Assembly (NCBI GenBank): GCA_016235155.1
Contig: JACRLW010000025.1
Location: forward strand, 1 to 64,000
Reading direction: 5' to 3'
DNA from: Planctomycetota bacterium
GTDB taxonomy: Bacteria > Planctomycetota > UBA1135 > UBA2386
DNA length: 64,000 bases
Below the pieces are notes generated by a model. The model did not search any database and was not told the origin of the DNA. It saw nothing but the letters and a program-made list of their open reading frames with translations. The position numbers and the translations under genes are program-made. Positions 18,508-30,811 of the stretch are shown here, in pieces; position 1 is the first letter of the stretch; every line of letters starts with the position of its first letter.

Positions 18508-19860
18508 ATGACGCTCGCCGCCACGACCCGAGTCCCCGCGCCCAAGGCGCTCCGCGCGGCGTCCAGCACGGCGATCCCCACGGCGCCGCGGGCTCTTGAC
18601 GCCGGGTCGCTCGGCGTCGCGTTGCGGGTCGCCGCGCTGGGACTGACGACGGTGCTCGGGTTCGTCCTGGCGCGCTGGCTCGGGCCGGCCGAACTCGGTC
18701 GCTACGAAGCGGCGATGGGCTGGTCCGCGCTGCTCGCGGTGCTGATCGTCGCGGGAACGGATCGACTGCTCGTCCGCGAGACGGCCGCTGGAATCGCGCG
18801 CGAGGACCACGCACGGGTCCGCCGCGTACGAGCGTGGAGCGCCCTGCGGCTGCGCAACGGGACGCTTCTGGCGATCGGCGCGGGAGGAGTCGCCGCCGCG
18901 TTCGCCGGCGACGTGGCGAGCGCGTCGCTGGTCCTCTCCGGTGCGATCCTCGCCGCGGGAACCGCCGGGACGCGCCGGCGCGCCGCGATCCTGCAGGGCC
19001 TCGGCCGGGTCGGTGCGTCGCAGTTCGTCGAACTCGTCCTGGTGCCCGGGCTCGCTCTGGTCGCGATCGCCGGTGCGGTGCTTGCCGGTGCCGTCGCACG
19101 CTCGGCGTCGGCCGCCCTCGCCTGCCAGGCCTTCGCCGCGGTCACGGCGTTCCTCGTCGCCCGGGCGTGGCTCGTCCGGAGCACGACGGACGAGGGCGGT
19201 CGCGCGCTAGCGGACGGTGAGCTCCGCGCCTGGCGCACGACGTCGTTCGCGCTCCTGGCGATGGGCGTCCTGTCGGTGCTGCAGGGCAAGGCGGACATCG
19301 TGCTCTGCGCCGCCCTGACCGGCGACGCGGAGATCGGCCGGTTGGGAGTCGCGACGCGGATCGGGAACCTCGTCGCCGTGCCCTTGCTGGTCGCGAACGC
19401 GGTGATCGCTCCGCAACTCGCGCGCGCGCACGCGCAGGGCGACGCAACCGGATTGGCGCGGATCGCGGTCGGGTCGGCGCGCCGTGCGTCGGGATTCGCC
19501 GCGGTCCTCGCCGCGGGGGCGCTGCTCTTCGCCGATCCCCTCCTCGCCCTGTTCGGCACCGGCTACGGCGACGCGAGACCGGCCCTCTTCGCGGTCGTCG
19601 TCGCGCAACTCGTGAACGTGGCGATGGGGTCCGTTGGGCTCGCGTTGCTGATGACCGGACACGAACGCAGCGCTCTCGTCGGACTGGTCGCGGGCGTCCT
19701 CGTGGATCTCGTCGGAATCGTGTGGCTCGTGCCGCAGCACGGCGCGTTCGGCGCCGCCCTCGCGCGTGGGGCGGGCCTCGTCGTCTGGAACGTGCTGCTC
19801 GCGATCGCCGTGCGGCGACGGCTCGGCGTCGCGATCGAGGCCTGGACGGTGATCCGATGA
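18508..19860 (+). CDS. polysaccharide/oligosaccharide flippase
   Basis: Multi-TM; VALRVAALGLTTVLGFVLARWLGPAELGRYE is the typical flippase N-terminus. Confidence 0.82.
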   Translation: MTLAATTRVPAPKALRAASSTAIPTAPRALDAGSLGVALRVAALGLTTVLGFVLARWLGPAELGRYEAAMGWSALLAVLIVAGTDRLLVRETAAGIAREDHARVRRVRAWSALRLRNGTLLAIGAGGVAAAFAGDVASASLVLSGAILAAGTAGTRRRAAILQGLGRVGASQFVELVLVPGLALVAIAGAVLAGAVARSASAALACQAFAAVTAFLVARAWLVRSTTDEGGRALADGELRAWRTTSFALLAMGVLSVLQGKADIVLCAALTGDAEIGRLGVATRIGNLVAVPLLVANAVIAPQLARAHAQGDATGLARIAVGSARRASGFAAVLAAGALLFADPLLALFGTGYGDARPALFAVVVAQLVNVAMGSVGLALLMTGHERSALVGLVAGVLVDLVGIVWLVPQHGAFGAALARGAGLVVWNVLLAIAVRRRLGVAIEAWTVIR

Positions 19861-20783
19861 GCTCGACGCGCGGTCCCTCGTTCTTCGTCGTCGGCGCGCC
19901 GAAGTGCGGCACGACCGCGCTGCAGGACTACCTCGGGCAGTCGCCGGCGGTCTTCTTCCCGCAGGGGAAGGAGTTCCATCACTTCGCCGACGACCTGCTT
20001 CGACCCGACGATCCGCTTCTCGATCGCGATCGCTATCTCGCGCTGTTCGCGGGCGCATCGGCGTCGCAGGTGATCGGCGAAGTCTCGGCGTTCCATCTGT
20101 TCTCGACCGCCGCGGCGACCAATCTCCGCGCCTACCGGCACGACGCTCGCATCCTCCTGATGCTGCGCAACCCCCTCGACGTGGTCCCCGCGCTGCACGC
20201 CCAACTGGTCTTCAACGGCGAGGAACCGCTCACGTCCCTCGAAGCCGCGCTCGACGCCGAGCCCGCGCGTCGCCGCGGCCAGGCGATCCCGCCGCGCGCC
20301 CGATTCGGCCGCAAGCTGTGCTATGTCGACGTTGCGCGCTTCACCGACCAGGTGCGACGATTCCTCGACGCGTTCCAGCACGTCCACGTGATCTGGCACG
20401 ACGACTTCCGGCGCGACACCGGCGGAGAAGTCGCGCGTGCCGCGGCGTTCCTCGGCGTCGATCCCTCGTTCCCCGTGACCCTTCCGGTGGTCAACGCCAA
20501 CCAACGGGTGCGGAGCCGCGCCGTGCAGGAACTCCTGCTCGCTCCACCGGCCCCGCTCGTCGCGCTCGGGCGACGGCTGGTCCCCAAGCGGCTGCTGCTG
20601 GCCGCGCGCCGCGTGTTGATGCGCGTCAACGCCGTGGAACAACCCCGCGAACCGTTGCCCGCACGCCTGAGGGAGCGGCTCCTCGGTGAGCTCGCGCCGG
20701 ACGTCGAACGCCTCGGTCGCCTGCTCGGCCGGGATCTCTCCGCATGGATCGCGACGCCGCAGAGCGCGCGCGCGAACCGATGA
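19857..20783 (+). CDS. sulfotransferase (Sulfotransfer_1-like)
   Basis: FFVVGAPKCGTTALQDYLGQSP PAPS 5'-PSB loop; ILLMLRNPLDVVPALHAQ 3'-PB motif. Confidence 0.88.
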   Translation: MSSTRGPSFFVVGAPKCGTTALQDYLGQSPAVFFPQGKEFHHFADDLLRPDDPLLDRDRYLALFAGASASQVIGEVSAFHLFSTAAATNLRAYRHDARILLMLRNPLDVVPALHAQLVFNGEEPLTSLEAALDAEPARRRGQAIPPRARFGRKLCYVDVARFTDQVRRFLDAFQHVHVIWHDDFRRDTGGEVARAAAFLGVDPSFPVTLPVVNANQRVRSRAVQELLLAPPAPLVALGRRLVPKRLLLAARRVLMRVNAVEQPREPLPARLRERLLGELAPDVERLGRLLGRDLSAWIATPQSARANR

Positions 20784-21610
20784 CCATGGACCTCGAACGG
20801 ATCACGACCGAGCCCGTCGACCACCACGACCCGTTCGGGCGCGGCGACTACCTCTCGATCGAGCACGTCGAACGCTATCGCTTCGCGACCGCACGGCTCG
20901 CGCCCGGTACACGCGTCCTCGACCTCGCGTGCGGAGCGGGCTACGGCACCGCGCTGCTTGCCGTCCACGGCTGCACCGTGACCGGCGTCGATTGCGATCC
21001 GCGCACCGTGTCGATCGCGCGCGAGGCCTTCCCGGCCGGCGACTTCCAGTGCGCCGATGCGCGCGAACTGCCCTTTGCCGACGCGAGCTTCGATGCGGTC
21101 GTGAGCTTCGAGACGATCGAACACGTCCGCGACGGCGAGCGTTTCCTGCGCGAGTTGCGCCGCGTCCTGCGACCGGGCGGCAGGTTGATCGCGTCGACTC
21201 CGAACGTCGCGTACACCGCCCACCCGGTCTTCCACGTGCGCGAGTACTGCCCCGCCGAGTTCTTCATGCTGGTCGAGCGGGTCTTCGGCGCGACCGAGCG
21301 GCTCGGGCAGTACGTGCGCCTCGACGATCGGCTGACCGACCTCTACCGCTGGCACGTGAAGCCGGCGCTGCTCGCGGCGGCGCAGGCGATGGGGGTCCGG
21401 CAACTCGTGCGCCGCATGAAGAGCCGGCCGGACACGCCGGGCACGCCGGGCACGCCGGGCACGCCGGCGCCCGACTCGCGCATCGCCGCGCTGCGCACGC
21501 TGCTCGCCGAACCGCCGCATCGCGAGCACGGCGTTCGCGCCTGGTCCGGCGATCGGCTGCTGCGGATCATGGTCGCGGTCGCGTCGCACCACGCCGGAGG
21601 ACGGGAATGA
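20780..21610 (+). CDS. class I SAM-dependent methyltransferase
   Basis: VLDLACGAGYGTALLA, SFDAVVSFETIEHV; C-terminal TPGTPGTPGTP repeat. Confidence 0.88.
   Translation: MTMDLERITTEPVDHHDPFGRGDYLSIEHVERYRFATARLAPGTRVLDLACGAGYGTALLAVHGCTVTGVDCDPRTVSIAREAFPAGDFQCADARELPFADASFDAVVSFETIEHVRDGERFLRELRRVLRPGGRLIASTPNVAYTAHPVFHVREYCPAEFFMLVERVFGATERLGQYVRLDDRLTDLYRWHVKPALLAAAQAMGVRQLVRRMKSRPDTPGTPGTPGTPAPDSRIAALRTLLAEPPHREHGVRAWSGDRLLRIMVAVASHHAGGRE
21434..21467 (+). repeat. 9-bp tandem repeat (ACGCCGGGC, about 3.8 copies)
   Basis: Read directly; encodes TPG repeats within the methyltransferase. Confidence 0.9.
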
Positions 21611-22629
21611 GGGTCGGAGTCGTCCTTCGCGAGCGCGAGCCGATGAGCATCGCCACCTACCGTGCCCGGGTCGTCGCCGGACTCGGCGAACAGGGGGTCG
21701 CGGTCTGCGACGTGCCCGCGGCGCAACGCGGCACGCCGGACGTCGATCTGCTCTGGGATCCCGGGCTCGGCATGCGCCGGGTCGCACCGGTGATCGCGCG
21801 GGCGTCGTTGCCGCTCGCGGTGACGGTGCACGGGCTGCTGGGCTTCGTGCTGAGCGACCAGGAGGCGGGCGATGGCGGATTCGACGTCGCGCGCCGACTC
21901 GTGCAACGCATGCGCATTCGCGCGAGTTGGCGGTCGATCCGCGGGCGAGTCGGCGCGGTGATCACGCCGTCGGCCTACGGCGCGCGCGAGGTGCAGGAGG
22001 TGCTCGGCATCGACGCTTCGCGCGTGCACGCCATCCACCACGGCGTCGACCACGAGACGTTCCGCCCCCTCGGTGCGCGCGACGTGCCCTCGCGGCCGTA
22101 CTTCGTCGTCGTCGCGCAGCACCAACCCAAGAAGAACGTCGAGAGGATCCTCGCCGCGCACGCGGCCCTGCCCGCCGAAGGTAGGCCCGCCCTCGTCGCC
22201 GTCGTGCCGGGTCTGCCCGCGACCGTGAACCCGCACGACGGCGTCGAACTGCGTCGCGCGGCGGCGTCACCGTCCGAACTCGCCGCGCTGTTCCGCGGTG
22301 CGCTGGCGCTCGTGCTGCCCTCCCTGCACGAAACCTTCGGCATGCCCCTGCTCGAGGCGATGGCCTGCGGCTGCCCGGTGCTCACGTCGAACACGACGGC
22401 CTGTCCCGAGGTCGTCGGTGACGCCGGCCTCGTCGTGGATCCACGCGACGTCGTGGCGATCCGCGACGCGATGGTGCGGCTCGCGACCGATGCGGGATTG
22501 CGTGCGCGCTTGCACGACCACGCCGTCGCGCGCGCGGCGTCCTTCACGTGGGAGCGCTGTGCGAGCGGGCACGCGGCAGTCCTCGCCGGCGTGGCCGCGG
22601 CCCATGCCGGAACGGGGGTTGCGCGATGA
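21607..22629 (+). CDS. glycosyltransferase family 1/4-like
   Basis: AVITPSAYGAREVQEVLGI, PYFVVVAQHQPKKNVERIL, LPSLHETFGMPLLEAMACGCPVLTSN. Confidence 0.9.
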   Translation: MRVGVVLREREPMSIATYRARVVAGLGEQGVAVCDVPAAQRGTPDVDLLWDPGLGMRRVAPVIARASLPLAVTVHGLLGFVLSDQEAGDGGFDVARRLVQRMRIRASWRSIRGRVGAVITPSAYGAREVQEVLGIDASRVHAIHHGVDHETFRPLGARDVPSRPYFVVVAQHQPKKNVERILAAHAALPAEGRPALVAVVPGLPATVNPHDGVELRRAAASPSELAALFRGALALVLPSLHETFGMPLLEAMACGCPVLTSNTTACPEVVGDAGLVVDPRDVVAIRDAMVRLATDAGLRARLHDHAVARAASFTWERCASGHAAVLAGVAAAHAGTGVAR

Positions 22630-23531
22630 GTCCGCGGCCGCCGATCGTCGTGCTGGGCGCGCATCGATCCGGAACGAGCGCTGTCGCGCGCGTCCTCGAA
22701 CAGCTCGGCGTGTTCGTCGGCGCGCGGCTCGATCCCAACCACGAGGCGCGGTTCTTCCTCCGACTCGACGAATGGCTGCTCGCCCAGAGCGGCGCGCGCT
22801 GGGATCAGCCGACGGGGATCTCTGCCCTGATCGCCGACGAACGGCAGAGCGCGCTCGCGGCCGAGTACCTGGCGCTGTGCCTGCGGACCCCGCGAGCGAT
22901 CGGCTACCTCGGCTTGCGCCGCTGGCTGGCCACGCCGCGCATCGATCGCCTCGCGACGCCCTGGGGCTTCAAGGACCCGCGCGCGACGTTCACGTTGCCG
23001 ATCTGGTTGCGACTGTTCCCCGAGCTGCGCGTCGTGCACGTTCACCGGCACGGCGTCGACGTGGCGCAGAGCCTGTGCAAGCGTCACCGTGATCACTTCG
23101 CGCGCAGCGCGGACGCGTTCGCGCGCAACCGCGGACTGCTCGGCATCCTCCGCAAGCGCGCCGGCTTCGGCGACTCACCGCGCCTGTCGACGTTGCTCGG
23201 CGGCTTCACGCTGTGGGAGGAGTACGTGCGCGAGGCGCGGCGACAGGTGGCGGTGGCCGGCACGCGCGCGGTCGAGATCCGCTACGAGGAACTCGCCGCG
23301 CAGCCTGACCTCGTCGTGCGGGACCTCGCGCGCGCCTGCGAACTCACGCCGGACGATGCTTCGATCGCGCGCGCGGCCGCGTCGATCGCGCCCGATCGCG
23401 CGAGCGCGCATCGCAACGATCCGGAGTTGCGCGCGTTCGCTGCCGAAGTCGAGGAGCGCGTGCGCGCGCTGCGCGACGTCCACGCCTCAACGATCGCGTC
23501 CGAGCCACGCATCCGCGCCGGCACGGCGTAG
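22626..23531 (+). CDS. sulfotransferase (Sulfotransfer_3-like)
   Basis: VVLGAHRSGTSAVARVLEQLG PAPS loop; VVHVHRHGVDVAQSL. Confidence 0.85.
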   Translation: MSPRPPIVVLGAHRSGTSAVARVLEQLGVFVGARLDPNHEARFFLRLDEWLLAQSGARWDQPTGISALIADERQSALAAEYLALCLRTPRAIGYLGLRRWLATPRIDRLATPWGFKDPRATFTLPIWLRLFPELRVVHVHRHGVDVAQSLCKRHRDHFARSADAFARNRGLLGILRKRAGFGDSPRLSTLLGGFTLWEEYVREARRQVAVAGTRAVEIRYEELAAQPDLVVRDLARACELTPDDASIARAAASIAPDRASAHRNDPELRAFAAEVEERVRALRDVHASTIASEPRIRAGTA

Positions 23532-24491
23532 ACCGGCGCGAAGCGCGGAGCGTTCGGCGAGGGCGCGGCGCCACAGCGGCAGGCAGGTCTTCGGCGCATG
23601 AGTCCGCGCGAGGAACAGCGCTTCGATCGCGCGGACGGCGAGCACCGGCAACCCGAGCAGCACGCGATGGAGCGGCCAGTGGCGCAGTGCGAGCGCGATC
23701 GTGTTGCGCTGCACCCAGGTCCTGCGCCTGGCGCGCGCGACCGACGCCTTCCGTCCGGCAGCCGCCGACACGCCGCGCCGGTGGGGGAGCAAGAGGTCGG
23801 GCAACAGCAGCGCCTCGTGGCCGCGGGAGCGCAGACGGAACGCGAGGTCGACGTCCTCGAACAGGACGAAGAGCTCGTCGTCGTAGAGCCCGACCTCCGC
23901 GAGCGCAGCGCTGCGCAGGAGGGCTGCGGCACCGCACGCGCCGAAGATCGGACGCGGCGATCCCGCGACCGCGCGCGCCGGCTCGCCGGCGAAACGGTCG
24001 TGCGCACCCGGCAGGGCGCGGGGCGCGAGCCCAGCTGAGTCGATCCGATCCGGGTCGTCCGCGGCAACGAGCAGCGGCTGGAGCGCGGCCACCTGCGGCG
24101 GCGCGGCGGCCGCGGCCAAGCGCAGGCACGCGAGGAAGTCGGCGGGGGGCTCCGTGTCGGCGTTGAGGACGAGACACCACGTTGCGCCGCGCGACAGTGC
24201 GACTCGGAGCCCGGCGTTCACGCCGCCGGCGAAGCCGAGGTTCTCGCCGTTCTGCACGACGATCGCCTCGGGATGCGCCGCGCGCACCGCAGCTTCGGTG
24301 CCGTCCTCCGAGCCGTTGTCCGCGACGACGAGCAGGTCGGCCTGCGTGAGTTGCGGAGCGATCCGCTGGAGGCAGCCGAGCGTGTCGGCCCGCGAGTTCC
24401 AGGTCAGGACGACGACGGCGATCGCCGGCGACCCCGGCCGCGCTTCGTCGCGCGCCGGCGCGGTCGCTGCTGCAGCGTCGAGCGTCGTCAT
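23487..24491 (-). CDS. glycosyltransferase family 2
   Basis: AVVVLTWNSRADTLGCL, DNGSEDGT, ENLGFAGGVNAGL, LVLNADTEPP, LFEDVDLAFRLRSRG. Confidence 0.92.
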   Translation of the reverse strand: MTTLDAAAATAPARDEARPGSPAIAVVVLTWNSRADTLGCLQRIAPQLTQADLLVVADNGSEDGTEAAVRAAHPEAIVVQNGENLGFAGGVNAGLRVALSRGATWCLVLNADTEPPADFLACLRLAAAAAPPQVAALQPLLVAADDPDRIDSAGLAPRALPGAHDRFAGEPARAVAGSPRPIFGACGAAALLRSAALAEVGLYDDELFVLFEDVDLAFRLRSRGHEALLLPDLLLPHRRGVSAAAGRKASVARARRRTWVQRNTIALALRHWPLHRVLLGLPVLAVRAIEALFLARTHAPKTCLPLWRRALAERSALRAGLRRAGADAWLGRDR

Positions 24492-24550
24492 CCGCCCGTT
24501 CCTATCGGCAAGACCGTCCTCCGGACCCGACCCGCCCGTGCCGATCGGGA

Positions 24551-26942
<2,392 letters not shown>

Positions 26943-27033
26943 GGCGCACCTGGAACGAACGGCGCGCACGTTATCCTGCGCGGCCCGACGCGGCCCGGAT
27001 CCTGACGGACCGCCCCGCGGCCGGCAAGTCACC

Positions 27034-28725
27034 GTGAACGACTCCGCCCCCCTTGCGGACGCCGCCGGCGTCCATCGCCGCCTCGCCGCATTGCTCGCAA
27101 GGGTCGAAGCCAACGACCGGTTGTGCGCCGAGTTGGATCGCGCACGCCGCGAGTTCTTCGGCCAAGACCGATCCGATCCCGCCGACGGGCTGGATCCCAC
27201 GGCGCGCGCTGCCGCGGCCCAACGCTTCGTCGAGTGGTTCGTCATCGAGAGGCAAAGCGACGTCCTCGGCGGGACCGTCGTCGACTCGTTCGGCGACCCG
27301 GACGACAACGACGCCCCGCTGGCCCACAGTCGCGCCGGCCTGTTCCTGGTCGAGACGGGCGGCGCCGACCCGACCGTTCGCGATCTCGACGGCGGCGAAG
27401 CGCTCCAACTCGTCGATGCGAGTCCGACCCTCCGCCCGGGCGATGTGCTCGCCGGCCGCTTGTTCCCGCTCGACGACGGCGCCTACGCGCCCTCGATCGC
27501 GACCGGGCTCTTCGCCGAATCACCGGGGCTCGCCGTCGCGTTCCAACGCGACGGCCGGCGGCTCGCGTTGGGGCGCCGCCTGTCGCAGGCGGAACTCGAA
27601 CGCCTCGTGTTCCAGCAGTGGGCCGCGGCGGCGGGGGCGCGGCAGGGTGCCGCCGACGATGCGCCGCCGCTCGAGAGGATCGAGGCCGACCTGCAGCGCC
27701 TTCTCGAGACCGCCGGGCTCGACGACCTCCACTCGGCGACGTCGCTCGGCGCCGCGATGAAGGCCGCGATCGATCGACCCGGCGCGGTGATCGGCCCCAT
27801 CCTCGACGAACTCGCGTTCCAGACCGAAGCCGATCTCGACGCCGCGCGCGTCCTGCTCCTGCAGCTCTGGAACGCGCACCGACGGCGCGCCACCGGCGAA
27901 CGGACGACCAGGTCGGCACCGTTCGAGCCGCCCCAGGCGCCGCCGCAGTTCCAGGAGCAGACCGGTGAGCACCTCGGGCAGCGGCTCGCGCGTCGCATCG
28001 AGGAGGGACTCGGCAACCACGAGGACATCGAATCGCTGTTCGCCGACGTCGAGCGACTGCTCGGCGAACCGCTGGACGACGAGTCCGAGCCCGAGTCTGC
28101 CGGAGAAGGGATCGAAGACGGCGACCTCGCCGCGCTGCTGCGCGAGTTCGCGTGGGAGACTGGTCTGGCCGCCGCGGAGGAACAACAACTCGACGAACTG
28201 CTGCGCGCGCAGCAGCAGGCGCCGGTGCCGCGATTGAACGTCGAATACCTGCAAGCCGACGACTGGCTGCGCTGGCTCTGCCAGATCTGGTTGGGCGCGA
28301 AGCCCGCGCGGCGAGCGGAAGCCGTGCGCGGCGCCTTCGACCTCGCGACGCGCTTCTGCGAGTGGCTCGCCGACACGCAGGCGATCGATTGCCGCGACCG
28401 GCTCGTGGCGCCGCGTCGCGTGCTGCTCGACGCCGCCGACCGCCTGCAACGCGCCGGATCGTCGTTGGGGGACGACGCGCTCCCACCTGGTGGTCCCTTC
28501 GGCGTGCGCCTGCTGCGCGTGCTCGGCCGTCGCGAGGACGCGTTCGAGGTCGAGTCCATCGACGACGGCAACACGACCTGGGTCGCGGCGCCGGCCAACG
28601 CACTCGCGGCGCTGGAGATCGGCGACCTGCTGTTCGCCGCGGTGGATGCGGCCGGGGACTCGACGGCGCGGCTGAAAGGTCCCGTCGCACTGTTGCCCGC
28701 GGGCACCGAGTCCCTGCTCGGCTGA
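27034..28725 (+). CDS. large hypothetical protein (GTG start 27034, alternative ATG 26941)
   Basis: Long ORF, in same-strand series with the 28843 gene; no family recognised. Confidence 0.65.
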   Translation: MNDSAPLADAAGVHRRLAALLARVEANDRLCAELDRARREFFGQDRSDPADGLDPTARAAAAQRFVEWFVIERQSDVLGGTVVDSFGDPDDNDAPLAHSRAGLFLVETGGADPTVRDLDGGEALQLVDASPTLRPGDVLAGRLFPLDDGAYAPSIATGLFAESPGLAVAFQRDGRRLALGRRLSQAELERLVFQQWAAAAGARQGAADDAPPLERIEADLQRLLETAGLDDLHSATSLGAAMKAAIDRPGAVIGPILDELAFQTEADLDAARVLLLQLWNAHRRRATGERTTRSAPFEPPQAPPQFQEQTGEHLGQRLARRIEEGLGNHEDIESLFADVERLLGEPLDDESEPESAGEGIEDGDLAALLREFAWETGLAAAEEQQLDELLRAQQQAPVPRLNVEYLQADDWLRWLCQIWLGAKPARRAEAVRGAFDLATRFCEWLADTQAIDCRDRLVAPRRVLLDAADRLQRAGSSLGDDALPPGGPFGVRLLRVLGRREDAFEVESIDDGNTTWVAAPANALAALEIGDLLFAAVDAAGDSTARLKGPVALLPAGTESLLG

Positions 28726-28842
28726 ACTCGCGCGGTGGGTGAGCGACCGATGCGATCGGCGCTCCCCGCCGTCGCGGCGACGGGGTGAGGCGGACTGCCG
28801 ATAGCGTCGTCCGGCGCCAGTCGGTGCCGACGCGTACGCACC

Positions 28843-30735
28843 ATGGGCTGGGAGACTGCACTCGATCGACTCGTCACCCGACAGATCCACCTCGCGGAGC
28901 GCGGCGAACTGCCGCACGAGGATGCGATCGCGATCGTGCGCGAGGTCCACGCGCTCCAGCCGGGGCGTGCGGAGACCGCGTTCCATCTTGGACATGCGCG
29001 CGCGTTGCTCGGCGCGGACCTGAAGGAACCCGACGCGCGCGACCACGCCGCGCGCCGCTGGTACCTCTTCGGGCGGCTGCGAGGTCACGAGCGCCGCGGC
29101 GACCAGGACCGCGCGGACAGCACGCTCGGGATCCTCCAGAAGTGCGTCCGGCTCGGGTGCTTTGCGCAACTGCCGGACGGCGTCCGCGCCGGCTATCACG
29201 CCGAACTCGGCACACGTCTCCTCGCAGCGAGCGAATTCGACGAGGCACGCCAGCACTTCACCATCGCCGGTCCGATCGCCGGGACGGAACGCTGTCTTCG
29301 CAGCCGCACCGCGGTGGGTGAGGCGCTGGCCTGTCTGCGCGTCCATCGGATCGAGGAGTTGCGTCCGCAGCCCGAGCGAGCCGACCGCGCCGCGGCCATG
29401 GCGTATCTCGACGCCGGCGGCGACGGCGACGAGGGCACGGTTCCCGAGGCGCATTTCCTGCGCGGGCTCTTCGCCTACGAGACCGGGAACTGGCAGGAAG
29501 CCGCGACGCGCTTCGATCTGTGCAAGCGTCGTTTCCGGCGCGTCGGCGGGCGGGACGACCGCGTGCTCGCGCGCACCGACTTCCTGTTGGCGGCGTCGCT
29601 GCTCGCGAGCGGCAACGCGGACGAGAGCGCGCGCGCCCTGCGCCTGATGGACGAGTCGCTGGGAACGGTGCGGCCCGACCTCGAGACCTTCTATGCGGTG
29701 CACGAGGAACTCAAGGCTCGCGATCGCAGGCTCGCGCTGCGATTCCTCGACGCGGTCGACGTCGGCCGGGGAACCGCGCCGGACCAGTTGCTCTTCGTCG
29801 CGCTCGAGTACCTCGCCCTCGGGGAGGCGCAGCCGGCATCCGCGGCCGCGGAGCGCGTACTCGAAGTCGCGGTCGATCTCGACCAGCGCGTCGAGGCGAT
29901 GCGCGTGCTGCTGACGGTGCACAACATGCGCGGTGATCGCGCGGCGGCACGAACGACGTATCAGGACATCCGCGAGCTCCTGATGCAGCGCGGCAAGTTC
30001 GCCGAGATCGAACGCCTGTTGAAGGACGAGGACTTCGTCGGTCAGGCGCTCGACCACGTCGAGACCAAGGTCGAACTCGTGGGCGTCTACGAGGAGATGG
30101 AGGGCAAGGAGATCGACAAGGCGCAGCTCCAGATCGCGATCGCCCGATCGCTGCGGGCACGCAAGGACGAGTCCTCGCTGCGCGACGCCTTCGCCCTGCT
30201 GCGCGAGGTCGACGCCGCCTTCCCCGAACTCGCTCAGGACGAACTGCGCGCCCTCGGCAAGCTGATCGAACTCGCCGACGAGAGCCAGCCGGACCTCGGC
30301 GCCGGGGCTCAGCGCTGCAAGGACCTGTCCGCTTCGCTCGGCCGCCGGGCGCGCGTGCTGGTCGTCGGCGGGAACGAACGACAACGGCGGCACCATCCGA
30401 AGCTCGAGGCGCTCGCCGCCGAGTGGGGCTTCGACGGCGAGTGGTTGATGGCGAACTACTGCTCCCCGCAGAAAGTCGTGTCGGCGATCGCGGACCGGCT
30501 CCAACACGGCGTCGACGTCGTGGTGCTGTTGCACTGGAATCGCCACGAGACGACCGAACCGGCGCTCGAGCTGGCGCGGCGTGCGAGCGTGCCGGCACGG
30601 ACCGTGCACTACGCAGGCTTCACGAGCCTCCAGGTCTGCCTGCTCGAGATGCTCGAGCGGGCGATCGGTCAGGGTGCGGCGGAGCAGGAACTCGCGGGAT
30701 CGGCGAAGGGCGGCCGCGGCAAGGGCCGGCGCTGA
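28843..30735 (+). CDS. helical-repeat (TPR-like) protein with DUF2325-like C-terminal domain
   Basis: C-terminus RVLVVGGNERQRRHHPKLEALAAEWGF...VDVVVLLHWNRHETTEPALELARRASVPARTVHYAGFTSL resembles DUF2325. Confidence 0.6.
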   Translation: MGWETALDRLVTRQIHLAERGELPHEDAIAIVREVHALQPGRAETAFHLGHARALLGADLKEPDARDHAARRWYLFGRLRGHERRGDQDRADSTLGILQKCVRLGCFAQLPDGVRAGYHAELGTRLLAASEFDEARQHFTIAGPIAGTERCLRSRTAVGEALACLRVHRIEELRPQPERADRAAAMAYLDAGGDGDEGTVPEAHFLRGLFAYETGNWQEAATRFDLCKRRFRRVGGRDDRVLARTDFLLAASLLASGNADESARALRLMDESLGTVRPDLETFYAVHEELKARDRRLALRFLDAVDVGRGTAPDQLLFVALEYLALGEAQPASAAAERVLEVAVDLDQRVEAMRVLLTVHNMRGDRAAARTTYQDIRELLMQRGKFAEIERLLKDEDFVGQALDHVETKVELVGVYEEMEGKEIDKAQLQIAIARSLRARKDESSLRDAFALLREVDAAFPELAQDELRALGKLIELADESQPDLGAGAQRCKDLSASLGRRARVLVVGGNERQRRHHPKLEALAAEWGFDGEWLMANYCSPQKVVSAIADRLQHGVDVVVLLHWNRHETTEPALELARRASVPARTVHYAGFTSLQVCLLEMLERAIGQGAAEQELAGSAKGGRGKGRR

Positions 30736-30779
30736 AGCCTGGGTCGGAGTCGGGAATCGAAGCGACGGCTCGACCCTCA

Positions 30780-30811
30780 CCACTTCCGATAATGTGCCTT
30801 ATGCCAAGTGG
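30780..30811. repeat. hyphenated dyad CCACTT-CCG-ATAA-TGTGCC-TTAT-GCC-AAGTGG
   Basis: Read directly; 6-bp outer and 4-bp inner complementary arms upstream of the DUF1549 operon. Confidence 0.7.

Noticed and set aside
21434-21467. Possible CRISPR-like short repeats
   Set aside because: Contiguous 9-bp coding repeats with no spacers; no CRISPR array or cas genes seen in the window.
28780-28800. Near-palindrome CCGTCGCGGCGACGG after the 27034 gene
   Set aside because: Could be a terminator stem but lacks a T-run; not distinguishable from GC-rich chance palindrome.
27242-30783. Minus-strand ORFs up to 1087 aa opposite 27034..30735
   Set aside because: No domain motifs; biased composition; shadow of codon-position GC.
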